From positions 434,001 to 498,000 of the forward strand of contig JAVTVX010000024.1 of the NCBI GenBank assembly GCA_033439265.1: DNA of 64,000 nt, given 5' to 3'. Positions within the stretch are counted from its first letter, which is position 1. Each line of letters opens with the position of its first letter. Positions 1 through 11,291 of this stretch are shown here, piece by piece. The translations under genes and the position numbers were made by a program. Below the pieces are notes generated by a model. That model ran no database searches. It was not told where the DNA came from and saw only the letters and a program-made list of their open reading frames with translations. This stretch comes from Dillenia suffruticosa (lineage: Eukaryota; Streptophyta; Magnoliopsida; Dilleniales; Dilleniaceae).

Positions 1-2192
1 AGGTCATTTAAAATTTCGAAAAGGAAAACAAATGTGAACTTTACCTTGGAAGCTGGGAACCGTGAAACCCAATTATACTTGTGGAGTGGAGTGTGAAATT
101 CTAGATAACATATACAATACAAAGGCGGCTCTGTTTGTTTTCTTCTAATGTGGATTGAAGAAAAACGTGGTTGGACCTCCATATATTCTCACCAATCCAT
201 CCTTGTTGATGATGTTGGGACTCAAAAATTTTCAGCCAAAGCAATTTTCCAATTTCTTTAGTTCCTTTTGGCATAACATTTTCTGGTACACAATTCGAAA
301 TGAAGAGTTTACACGGGCATATCATGCATGATGGTGACTCCTTATCTTAGAAAGATTACGCAGCTATCCAATATAGACCTGTTGGGAAATACTGGATTGG
401 ACCTACGACCTATGTTTAATCTCCGTAGCGGCTTCCGTAAATCGACAACCCAGTGGAGTGCTGATATCAGCTAGTCAGTTTTTAGATATTTCATATGCCA
501 CGCCTAAATCTATGTCAAATTTACTTGGTGGATGCATGTTATATATAAATTAGATTGATTAAATCATTTAAATTATATACAATTTAATGGAATGTAAATA
601 GTGAGAGTAATGGATTAGACTCCTTTATTTTTGTGTGATGAACTAAGTTACAAATGACCATTTTTAATATTGAGTAGTGGGGGTGTAAATTTTTTGGTAG
701 TGGGATGAATCTCATTCGTAACTTTCAACATCTAATCTGCGTGCAAACATTCTAGAGAGAGAATATTAGTGAAAGAAAGGTATTTTTTTGGTGGAGTTTT
801 GAGTTCAAGTATTTGTACATAATTATTTTGAATCAAATAACAAATAGTTGGGTCATTGTATCGTGGAGGGGAGGAGTCAAACGAATTCTACTACATCGAT
901 TTTTGAGTTTTGTCTATTGTAGAAGACTCGAATTTCCTTAAAAGGAGTGAAATATTCACGTCTCAACCTGTGATTTTTTTGGAATAATTTTTCTATATTT
1001 TATAATAAATTATTATTTTTATTATATTATCCACTAGCAAATTGAAATTAGGACAGATGGCAATTGCATGCTTTCCATAACCGAGACAGGCACTTCGCCA
1101 TGCACATGAAATTTAATCCTTGTTTACAGATATTCTTGTTTGTTTCCTAATATCCCTCTTGAATTTAATTAATTGAAAATTGTGAAATTAAGTAAAATCA
1201 CCTCCTTTAAGAAAGCATATATTCTTTTCCTAGTCCTTTCCTAGACATGCTTGCTTCTCTAAACCGCAATATCTATGAAGATATGTAAAAGAATATATCA
1301 CTTCGAATAAGTAGATAAATACGAGAGAGAGAGAGAGAGAGTGAGAAGATATTATGAACATTTTGTCTTGGAGCTATTAATTATACTAAAAGAGTGTGAA
1401 CTTAAATTTGCAAAACGCAGCGTTAACAGACTCTAATGTACTGGAATACAATAAAAATAATTTAGCTAATACCTAATACCTAATAACAATAGCTTTTCCT
1501 AGAAAGAAACTAAAACAAGCTATGCCCACCCCTCCCCTAGTTAAACGCATTTCTTTTCGGTTCTTCCAACTTCACCTTTGCTTGTCTTCCACTCTAAATT
1601 TCATAGTACACACGTCAGCTTGAATTTCACAGACATTTCCTATGTTTAATATTTTTTTAATAATTACTATTTCTTTTTTTTTTTTTAATATACACTCATA
1701 AATTATTTGAGCATATTCAACAAAATCGCACAAAGCATATAAGCTAAAAAAACCTCCGTAACATAAGTCGGGACTTTTAAGACAATGGACCATTAAGTGC
1801 ATGTCTTGAAATACTAACTATAGTTATTAATATTTAAAAACAAAGCCATTGTGTATTAGATAGCACAGCTCGGATAAGTACTCTCCCGGGGGGGGGGTAT
1901 ATTTCTTGGACAGTTATGGAATTAAAAAGCTAGAGTAGGACAAAGAAGATATATAATATAAGTACCATATGAATTATAAATAATACGTGACAAAATTGGG
2001 GCCAATGGAACAACAACTGAGTTTGTGGTTTACAATGACGGAGAGGAGACAGGGTAAAGTTGGAATTGCATGCCTGAGCTTTTCCATTCTATTACGCACA
2101 CTCAAAAACAAATACAAACATGCTTACTTTTGCAATCTTGTGATAGAGACTAGTCTTCAAGAGAAAGGGTTCTGTCCACTTTTAATAAAGGG

Positions 2193-2194
<2 letters not shown>

Positions 2195-2240
<46 letters not shown>
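2195..2240. repeat. (AG)n microsatellite, about 23 units
   Basis: An uninterrupted AG dinucleotide run. A shorter CT run follows at about 2307-2328, so the two could pair as an imperfect inverted repeat. It inflates a 201-residue open frame that I do not regard as a gene. Confidence 0.97.
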
Positions 2241-2243
<3 letters not shown>

Positions 2244-3416
2244 TGGGATTATAAAAATGCGGGAGGAGATGCCTTTTGTAGGCATGTTAGTTTTGTTAGG
2301 CATGGACTCTCTCTCTCTCTCTCTCTCTGCAATGCTTGAGTTAGTGCATTGGGAGAGGGGGGTGAATGATCATTCCAAAGTGAAAAATGAAAATGAAAAG
2401 CGGGCCAACTTTACACAAACCTCCCTTTTGCATTGCATGTTCCAATTTTCAAAATTTTTCAAGAGTCCCCTCCCTCCAAACCCTTTCACGTCTCAAGATA
2501 AAGAATATTCTTCTTGTTTTGAGCAGATCTATCAGGCAGGGAAGTGGATAATAGGTTCCCTCTTTTGTATTTCAGGTAATCCTTTCGACTGAGACCCTGA
2601 AAGGACAAAACAATGGTGGGACAAGTAATGCAGTAATTCAAGAATATTTTTATGAAAGAGTTTTGGTTAAAAGGGTTAGCTTAATAATGACTTTTTCTTG
2701 TATGTATGTTGCTTTTGTTTCTTTTTTTATATTTTCTGAAAATTTATGTGATTGAGATTACTGTAATTGACAATATAATGATATATTAAAACTTTGTACT
2801 AAAAATCTCAATTATATAATATATCATGTCTATTCTTTTGTTAAAACAAACAAATGTAAACATCCCAAGTAAATCAAACAAGACCAACGACGTAAAATTC
2901 ACGCGGTTTGCCCAAAGAACCTAAACCTATGAGTAGAAAGAAAATCAAATTTATTATGTTAAAAAAGAGTTTGAAATAAATGTGCACCTAAACTACTCCT
3001 TCATTGGAAACCAAAAGAAACATCAAAATCAAGGTTTGAAATACACACACTTGACCAATGGGAAAGGGTTTGATCGTATCGGCCCATAGGCCCACTTCAA
3101 AATATCACTCCTTGGCAATTTTTATGAGTTCAAAACATATAAATTAAATTATACTCTCCAATTATATTAGTGGTTAATTTCATTAAACAGGAATCAGGCG
3201 TCAGTCAGGAGTCAGGTGCTCCCAAGGCATGAGCTGACGAGTGAAGGGAATGAAGTGTCTATCTCTGTTGTATTGTAATGTAATATATAGTTTTCTTTCG
3301 TTCGATCCTGGAGAGAGCACAGGCACGCTTGATTCGACCAAAGCACACATGCTATTGGGATGTTACGAATTCAGAGAAGATAATTATTTTTCAATTGAGC
3401 AAGAAAAAGGATAAAG

Positions 3417-3420
<4 letters not shown>

Positions 3421-3456
<36 letters not shown>
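3421..3456. repeat. (TC)n microsatellite
   Basis: A TC dinucleotide run of 18 units followed by CCCC and a further short TC run. Surrounding DNA to 3680 is strongly pyrimidine-rich on the plus strand, as in many plant 5' UTR or core-promoter regions, but no linked gene is seen. Confidence 0.97.
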
Positions 3457-3458
<2 letters not shown>

Positions 3459-3840
3459 CCTCTCTCTGCAGTTTTGCATGTCACCAGACCCTAAAAATTC
3501 CTTTCCTTTTTTTCTGTTCACTTTTCTCTTCTTCACTGCTTCCCACTCACCATCATCACCCACAAACCTCATCATTTCCAACTCCCCTCCATCTTACTTT
3601 ATTTTAATATATCCTTTATTTTCAATCTTTGGCCGGCTGCTCACTCTCTCTCTCTCTCTTGCTTTTTTTACACTTCTGCTTTTCTTCCATTTGAACATTA
3701 TTATTTACAACATTGCGCGTTATTGGTTTTCATTACAAAAGGATACTTGCATTTAATCAGTTGACTTCTAAGAATTTACCTTTTATACTTTGAGAGCGCA
3801 TATTACCTCCTTTAGCATAGACAAAGTAAAATATCATGCA

Positions 3841-3843
<3 letters not shown>

Positions 3844-3872
<29 letters not shown>
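3844..3872. repeat. (AT)n microsatellite
   Basis: AT dinucleotide run of about 14 units in AT-rich intergenic DNA. Confidence 0.95.
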
Positions 3873-3876
<4 letters not shown>

Positions 3877-4132
3877 TATCTTCATGAATTCAAAATCATA
3901 AATCTCATCACAAGATTTTGAAAATATTTCATATACATAGTCATAGTTTTACGATATAAGTAACCGATAATTCATAGAAGAAAAATACAACAAATGTTGT
4001 TGTCTCTTTCGAATATAATAAATTGTTGCTAAAGACAAAAAGTATGCAAAACCTAATTTGGCATATCGACTGTGGACTATGGAGGTTACTATAATTTACA
4101 AGACATATTATATTAAGAATTGTCTTCTCAGG

Positions 4133-4157
4133 AAAAAAAAAAAAAAAAAAAAAAAAA
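4133..4157. repeat. Poly(A) tract, 25 nt
   Basis: An A homopolymer. It could be the tail of an old retroposed sequence, but no flanking target-site duplication was recognised. Confidence 0.9.
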
Positions 4158-5113
4158 TTAGTTGTCTTCTCTAGACTTCGGTGTCCCCACCTGTTTCATT
4201 GTTAGCTCTCTGGGCATTCCCACTATGCATAGCAAATTAAAAATTGGGTGTCATGACTGTTTGTGAATATTGAAATTAAATTTAGTTAAAATTAAATAAA
4301 AATTTAGAACATGAAATTACATTTTTTTGATATTTTGTATCTTTATATATCTGTTAATTTTAATTAAAAAAAATGATATAAATTAAAAATAAATCTGGGT
4401 AAGCCTGGTTTCCGAACTGAGGGTGTTTGGATTGTGTGGAGGTATGGATGTTCTTGATCATTTTAGTATCAAATATACAAGTAATTTTAAAGCAGGAGAG
4501 GGAGTAGGAGATCATGATGAGCATCGGTGTGTAAAAAGAAAGGCAGCCATTACTGTTTTTTAATTTCAATAATCTGATGATCAAACAATGATTTTGAGCC
4601 TGAAGTTGTAATTTCCAAAATTAGTGAAACTTCATAATTTTGGGCTTATTCAAGCATCATAGGTAGCATTCAATGATGTGCATCTGATACCTTCACTTTT
4701 TTGTCATTAAAGAAGAAATCATTGCGACATAACTTTGTTACATAGCCCCTAGTGTTATTTATTTATTAATTACACAATTTAAAAAAATAAATAAAAAATC
4801 ACAAAGTGCCAAACAAATATGTTGAATAAATCATAAAGTTATAATAGAAATAAGTCTGGATTCTATATTAAAATTTAGATTTTGAAAAGACTTTCATGTA
4901 AAATAAGAAGAAAGAAAATAAGTATTAAAGTAAGAATTTAAATTTACATATTATGCCCTAACAAGTAAGGTAATCTACGTCAGACTTGGTAAATGTGCTT
5001 GATCCTAAAATACAAAATACCATGTCCCTAAATTATAAATCAGCAATTAAGTAACTTTTTAAGGTCCCAAATGAACACACAGAAATGATAGCAGGAGCTT
5101 GAAGGAGAGCTAG

Positions 5114-5132
5114 CCCCCCCCCCCCCCCCCCC
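5114..5132. repeat. Poly(C) tract, 19 nt
   Basis: An uninterrupted C run, unusual in such AT-rich DNA. Other G/C homopolymers occur at 6033-6048, 9154-9168 and 17436-17448, so the window is notably rich in poly(C)/poly(G). These runs are prone to length error in sequencing. Confidence 0.9.
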
Positions 5133-8100
5133 GTCTTGCCTCTCCAGAAAAGAAAACCCTATTCCCATGCTTGTTTGTTTGGACGAGTATTTGAATTATG
5201 TTTGGATATTCAGATTTTGAATTTTAAAATATCATATCAAAAGTCAAAACGAGATTTATCCAAATTAAACTTTAAGTTAAATGATTTGATTTCATTTATG
5301 CAAACCAATTCCACATGAAATCTATTTAATTTTAAAATAATAATTTATCCAAATTAAATTATCTGAATCAATTTACTTGAACTAATTTCATAATTTTGTT
5401 AATTGAATTTTGGGTGGAGTCTGAATAAAAAATTTTATTTTTAAAAACAAACTATTAATCTAAATTTTTAATTGGTTAAAATTACTCGATTTTTATTAAT
5501 TTGAAGTGAATAATCTGATTTTTTAATAATTTATACGGATGGACAAATGATTTGATTCAAATAATAAACCCCCAACAAAGAAAAATATTATTGAATTTGA
5601 TTAAGTTTTTGAATTTGATTTATAATTTAGATATAAAAATATTATAAGAGTATCTATTTTAAATGAATCATTATAAATTTTGAACCAAATTAATTAAATT
5701 AAAATTTTAGATATCTAACGATTTAATTATAAAAAGAAAAAAAAAATTCAGCCACCCACTTCCTCAACGCACCCCGGAAAAATCCCGTCAAGACAGATGC
5801 CCTATACAAATAAGGGTTTTGGGACTCGGACTGTCCCTGTGAGGCCAGAGGGGCCATAAAATTCCACGCTTTTTTTCCTTTTTTTTTTTTTTTATGTGCC
5901 TTTTGCATTGCATGGACGTGCGGGGGAGAGGAGAGGAGAGGAGAGGTGGGCCCCGATCACCTGACTGCGCGTGCAAAGCCGAACTTCATGGGGGCTCTCC
6001 CTCTGGGTCCCCCATCCCTCGCTCTTCCCCCGCCCCCCCCCCCCCCCCAAACAAAAAAAAAAAAAAAAAAACAAAAAGGCCTCAACAGTCCAATTCAACA
6101 CGTAATCACACAGCAGGTTCTTCTATTACTTCATACTCTTCTCAATTTCCCACCGCCACCATCATCATCGACCCTTTTCTTTATCCTAAGCAAAAACTTC
6201 ATTAACGTCCGCCCTGCAAACAAAATCAAAAGTCGAGTGCGTTTAATTGAGATTTTTTTTTCAACGATATGAGTTTTATTTTTAGATAAATTTAAAATTT
6301 TTCTTTCTAATTAATTTATTTTATTAATTAAACTAATCATATCAAATATTAAATAAATTTATTCACATAAACAAACCAAACTCTATATTTCAATTCAATT
6401 CATTTACCAAATAAAACTCAAAATTGCACGTATGGTGGAGTTAGATTGTGACGGGGCGCATGGATCAGGTAGCCCACAATTGGAAGGATAATTTTTTTAA
6501 ATAATTTACTGTAAATTTTAAAATAAATTAATTAAAATATGGATTCAGATATTTGATTAATATAATAATAAAAAAAAAACGTATATACTAAGTTGAGCAG
6601 GGATCAAACCATTAGATCTTCTCCGCAAAATCGGCCAATCTAAAATAATTTTTTTTAGGGTCGCTTGGATTTGAGCATCCTTTTAAAAGTCTTAACTCCA
6701 TGTTAGGATCAAGTTCCGACCTAAAACCAAAAGAGACAAAGATAGAAGTAACCGGCTACACAAATCACACCGTAATCAAATCATGGTGTAGCTTTAATCC
6801 AATGGTTCATATCATTTCCCTAAACACAAGTTATGATCAAACTTGTATATGCTAGTTTTTGGAAAATTATAACGTAAAAAGTGAGAATTATTAGTTTGAG
6901 ATGATAAAAGCTTTTATTTTGTCTAAAAATTATTAAGCCATTCCATGCGGTAACCAATGTTCGGAACACAGAAGAAAATTAAAAGAAAAGGGCAGTGTTG
7001 GGTGTTGGTATTCCAACATGAAATTTCATTGTTTTATTTTCCAAAAAATTTCTAAAGGGAAAACCAAGGGGTCCCACGCACTCTCGTTAATCAATTTGCC
7101 CTTTTTTTACGACATTTTTACCTGTTGAATTTTGTTTGAGTCATGATGAGATCTCGACTTGTGGAAAAGAAAAATAGATACGAGGGGTGGAGATTGTCAT
7201 GGTTGAGTCACATCGACGTTTTGTTTTGTCATCATTATTTTTCTCTTTCTACTTTCTAGAGTCAAGCCCACTCCCTCTCTCCGCCTTTACTGTTTTAAAC
7301 CTTATCACACGCTATTTGACTCCTCACTCTAATTGGCCTCTCTTTCCATGACCCTCGCCATATCTAACCTCACAGAAGAGGAGCTTTCCAGGCCCCATTC
7401 ATCCAGAAGCTTTAAGCTCATTTGGGCTTTTCTTTTGGGCATTTCATAATTTGTGAGGTTCGTCTCACATTTCCTGGACCTTAAGAGCTTGGGACTTTCA
7501 CATGGGACACGGTTTATCTATCCTTTCTTTTTTTCTTTTTTTCTTTTGGGTCCCGGGAGTTGGAGTGTCTTTTTCGACCACAAATGACGGGTGCCTTAAA
7601 AATACCAGCATCCGTACCCACCCTCAAAGGATTAACCTCAAAGAATTTCAAGGCAGATGACACTTGCTTACGTTAATTTTATTTTTATTTTTTAACTTGG
7701 TCATTATTTAAAAATCTAACTATTCCACTTTGAATAATTATAGAACCTAATTAAAGACTAACTCTCTCGATACATGGTTTTTTATTTTCAAATATCGAAT
7801 TTAAAATCTTGATTAAGATATTAAGTAGTTTAACGTAGATTTATGGATCATTGATTCCTTCATCTAAAATTGCGTTCAATTAAGTACCCGTTAAGGAATG
7901 TAAAATGATCAAAATGTGGCGCTTTCGGTGTCTCCATCAAGAAGAAGCATATAAAAACATCGTAAAATTACTCTTGCTCTTGATCTTCAGTCCTAGAAAA
8001 CAAATAATGTGATTCCACTCCTGATGTTTAGCCCTGATAAACAAATATTTTGATACCAGCTGGGTCCATAACTGCAACACCTATCCAGTCCCAGCCAGTA

Positions 8101-8141
8101 GTAATAGTTAATCACAGGAACAAGAAAGATACACAATCGTG

Positions 8142-8219
8142 TTCCTAAAGGAACAGTCTAATGGTATAAACCTTACTCTCCAATTTGATGATCCCAAATT
8201 CAAATTTTTGTATTACCAA
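8142..8219 (+). repeat. SINE-like tRNA-related repeat, copy A
   Basis: This stretch aligns with copy B about 320 bp downstream over roughly 75 nt at about 70% by eye: both read CTAAAGG/CGAAGGG, ACAGTYTARTGGT, then a TTTGATGATC/TTGGTGATC block, a box-B-like RTTCRAAT, and finally ACCAAA. Copy A has the more decayed box B. Family assignment (tRNA-derived SINE) is inference. Confidence 0.45.
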
Positions 8220-8353
8220 AAACAAGTACACAGCGATCAGCTGGGGCCTCAAAAACTTGCATGCATCCCCCTTTACGCCATCAGAGAGGCAGCCCATGAA
8301 AATAAAAATCCATTGGAACCTTGTTTACCAATCAAATATAAGTAACCTTTGAA

Positions 8354-8450
8354 ATAAGCAGGATCCCGTGAATCATCAAGTTTTTGAATGCAAGTTGCAC
8401 CCGAAGATATTAGGCCGAGGACATGCCTGTCTGGGCATCACGCATTGTGT
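8354..8450 (+). pseudogene. 5.8S rRNA 3'-half fragment with start of ITS2
   Basis: The text follows the 3' half of plant 5.8S rRNA in order: a GCAGGATCCCGTGAATCATC block, then GAATGCAAGTTGCACCCGAAG, then TTAGGCCGAGGACATGCC, then CTGGGCATCACGCATTG. It runs just past the mature 3' end into ITS2. Only the distal half is present; the 5' half, 18S and 25S sequences are not adjacent. Most differences from the conserved rRNA are C-to-T or G-to-A transitions, many at former CpG or CpNpG sites, as expected for a methylated, non-functional copy. It is a dispersed rDNA fragment and not a working gene. Confidence 0.85.
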
Positions 8451-8458
8451 AAAAAGTC

Positions 8459-8535
8459 TCCGAAGGGACAGTTTAGTGGTCACAGCCCTTCTTTCCCAAC
8501 TTGGTGATCTCGGGTTCGAATCTCTATGCAACCAA
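8459..8535 (+). repeat. SINE-like tRNA-related repeat, copy B
   Basis: It contains a box-A-like CAGTTTAGTGG (about 8469-8479) and, roughly 30 nt later, a clean box B GGTTCGAATC at 8513-8522, the spacing of an internal RNA polymerase III promoter. It is not a foldable tRNA in my reading. It begins directly after the 5.8S/ITS2 fragment and has a diverged sister copy before it, so the rRNA fragment lies between two copies of the same repeat. Confidence 0.5.
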
Positions 8536-8579
8536 ATAATCTATATTAATGTTCACTGTCCACCAGATACTAGGATTTA

Positions 8580-11291
8580 AGTACTGTGCACATCAAAAAA
8601 TGGATGCTAGAATTGCCTCCACGGTATAACATCTGGTCGCAATTGGTGTGATTCTAAGAGGGCCAACTCCTTCCTTCTCTTTCAGCTTCTGCATCTAGTT
8701 CATGTTGACTCCATCTAGCTAAGATTGAAAACTATAGTTCAAGTGTTGACCACAGTTCCTCATCAAACTAGAGTATGTTCAGCACAAGACAAAAAGGACA
8801 GCAGGGTTAATCTCAGTAAAAAAACACTTGACAACTTTAATATTTCTGCACATAAGGTGTCATATTAATCCCTTAAGACACTAAAATGATACTCGACCTA
8901 AAAATAAGGTAGCATGTTACCCCTTCCTCAGCTCTTCAAGATATAATTATTTATGTAAAAGCAACAGATACTGCAAAATGCTACTAACATTTACTCCTTT
9001 ATGCTTTCTGTCTAACCAAACATGACCTTAGAACCATATCTTCTCAACCTGAAAAAGAGTAAAAACTTTATCAGCCACATGCACCGCTCACCTGGAAATC
9101 ATGAACTAGTGATATTACTCTAGCCAGTGCTGATTTCTTTTTTTTTTTTTTTTGGGGGGGGGGGGGGGAGGGGATTCTTGGGGTTTGGTTAAGAAAGGTA
9201 CTTCACCCCTACACCCCCCCCCCCCCCGGCGGCAGCGCCCTAAAAAAAAAAGAGAAAAATTACAAATTATAATCCATGGTTGAGAATGGCTTGCTCCACA
9301 TGGAAGTAAGCACAAGTCAATTAAGTACATAACAAGGATTGCTTCCTACTTTATCCTTTATTGATTTGCCAAAGAAACAGGGCAAAGCATCCAATGTGCT
9401 AAGTTGATCTAACGTTACATGTATGGAAAGCCAGAATTGCTAAAAACGGCAATAATAAAAAACATTATCAGGATAACATTGTAGTTGGGTGGTCAATTCC
9501 CTGTGTAACAATTACCAAAGAACTGCCATTTTGCGAGCTGAACCATCACTTTCTTACAACAAAATATGTAAATTTTATTTTTCAAACTGAACAAGAGATT
9601 GATCGAGTGACTGTTATTTGCAGATTTGATGTTCCACCAACAGTATGCAAGAAGTAACAAACATGTCCATCAAACATCGAAGAACCCGGCAACAACCTTC
9701 TTTTGGGTTCTTTTTCGAAGGACCCTACTCCAAATCTAGAACCAAAACCCCTGTTCCCATACATGAGAATCAATATCATAGGAAGCACAATATTTAGTGC
9801 AACATCAGGTCCCTGACCCAATGGGCATGTGTCCCTTTGAGGCTGCATTGAAACACAGGGCAAATTGATATAACCTAATCAGAAGAAAGGCAACCCCCAC
9901 TGAACCTTACATACGAGCCCACTTAAGAATGGGGTTTCAACAACACTAATCTATTAGATATTTCCATGCTATTCACTCTCAATTTTAAGGACTTCAACCT
10001 TTACAAAACATCATTCAACGACTTATCAAGCTATTGAAAGTTGCTATCACCGTTCAAGGGATGCAACAAATCTGAAAATGAGGTGAAGCTTACAAAAGCT
10101 TAAAAGATAACCTAATCTTTTGTTAAATAATTTAGACAATTGACTTAGACTAGAACCTATAGTTCCTGGATGAAATCAGCACCCTTCCCCCCCCCTTTTT
10201 GGGCTAGTGTTCAGTTTTTGATGCTTGAAAATTTGTAGGTTCCTTTATTGCAATTCACTTTCTAGTATTTGAGCTACACTCCTTTTGTGCTCTATAGCAT
10301 TTGTCACTGCTCTTTTTAATCAAAATGGTGTAACGGCATAGATACTTTGAGAGACCGGTCACCGTGCATAAAAATTAGTTGCTGCCTGTTATTGTTGGAC
10401 AGACACCAGAACCCACTTGTAGCAGGGCTTGTGCTAGTGACTGTAAACAACAATAATGCCCATGCACTTTAAGTGTACTGGGGTACAGATTACAGGCCAT
10501 GTTTAATACCAAGAGGTTATACAAGACAAACTTTGGGGCATTTAAAAAGACTGCAACTCTGGCACATGACACAAATTAACACGAGACATCAAACATGATA
10601 TGACATTTATTTGCAAAAACTATGATGCAGAGATCCTTTCAGTACCTTTTTTTTCCATGCAAATCAATCTTGTTCACTGGAGTTCAAGCCTCCCACGTTG
10701 GAAGACAATGCGAATATCTGGTTGCAGAAATGAAAATATCTGCCAGATCAAAACAATTTCATGAAATTGTCCACATATGGCCTAGGCATTATATTTCATT
10801 TAAATCTTTTGGAAAGGAACTCATTCACCTGAAAGATAGATCCTTGAACCACATGAGCACCGCATCTGAATCAACAATGAACAGCTTAACTCGGACTTCC
10901 AAGCTGTGAAATAGTTACGATTGGTCATATCATGTATTCCACCCTGCTGAAAACCTCTTTCCCTAACCATTCACAAAATTATGTAGCCATCCTCTAGATG
11001 GATCGGCTGGGTGCCTTGATCTTTAATTCTGTACTGACATTTTAATGTGTTACTGCCATTACTCCACTCTACATGGGAGACACTGAAACACTGTATTTTA
11101 CCATATTTCTTCAGCCAAGAACCAAATGCAAACATTGCTGTTCTTACCATATTTGTTCAGTTACTTTGGTTCACCAATAAATAATGCAAGTTGTTCTCAG
11201 AGAATTCCCAAGCCAATCACCATGAAAAAGAGAAAGATGACCTAGCAAGTCAAGTTAGTAGATCTGTGACACACAAATGCCAATCACCAAT
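8580..11291. other. Intergenic or 3' flank of the PPR gene
   Basis: This 2.7-kb stretch is less AT-rich than most of the window but has no open frame I can assign. It lies downstream of the minus-strand PPR gene and may hold its 3' UTR, which in PPR genes is often long and spliced. It includes a T-run/G-run pair and a C-run at 9137-9227. Short frames at 9582-9863, 10375-10572 and 10622-10909 show no recognisable domain. Confidence 0.5.

Larger units (their letters stand above)
1..8130. other. Gene-poor AT-rich intergenic DNA
   Basis: No coding region is supported here. Open frames are short, interrupted, or made of GA/TC and poly-proline/poly-lysine low-complexity runs, and none matches a family I recognise. 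The stretch holds microsatellites (listed separately), long AT-rich runs, and repeat-like text around 5.2-5.7 kb (recurring AATTTGAT/AAATTAAA-type words) typical of eroded transposons. The segment 7.0-7.6 kb is richer in GC and CT and could be a regulatory or UTR region, but no transcript structure can be assigned. Confidence 0.6.

Noticed and set aside
1987-2592. 201-residue open frame, plus strand
   Set aside because: It is driven by a 46-bp AG run and a CT run; no domain and no splice context.
5894-6272. Overlapping proline-rich open frames around 6 kb
   Set aside because: They are created by poly(C) and poly(A) homopolymers and lack any conserved motif.
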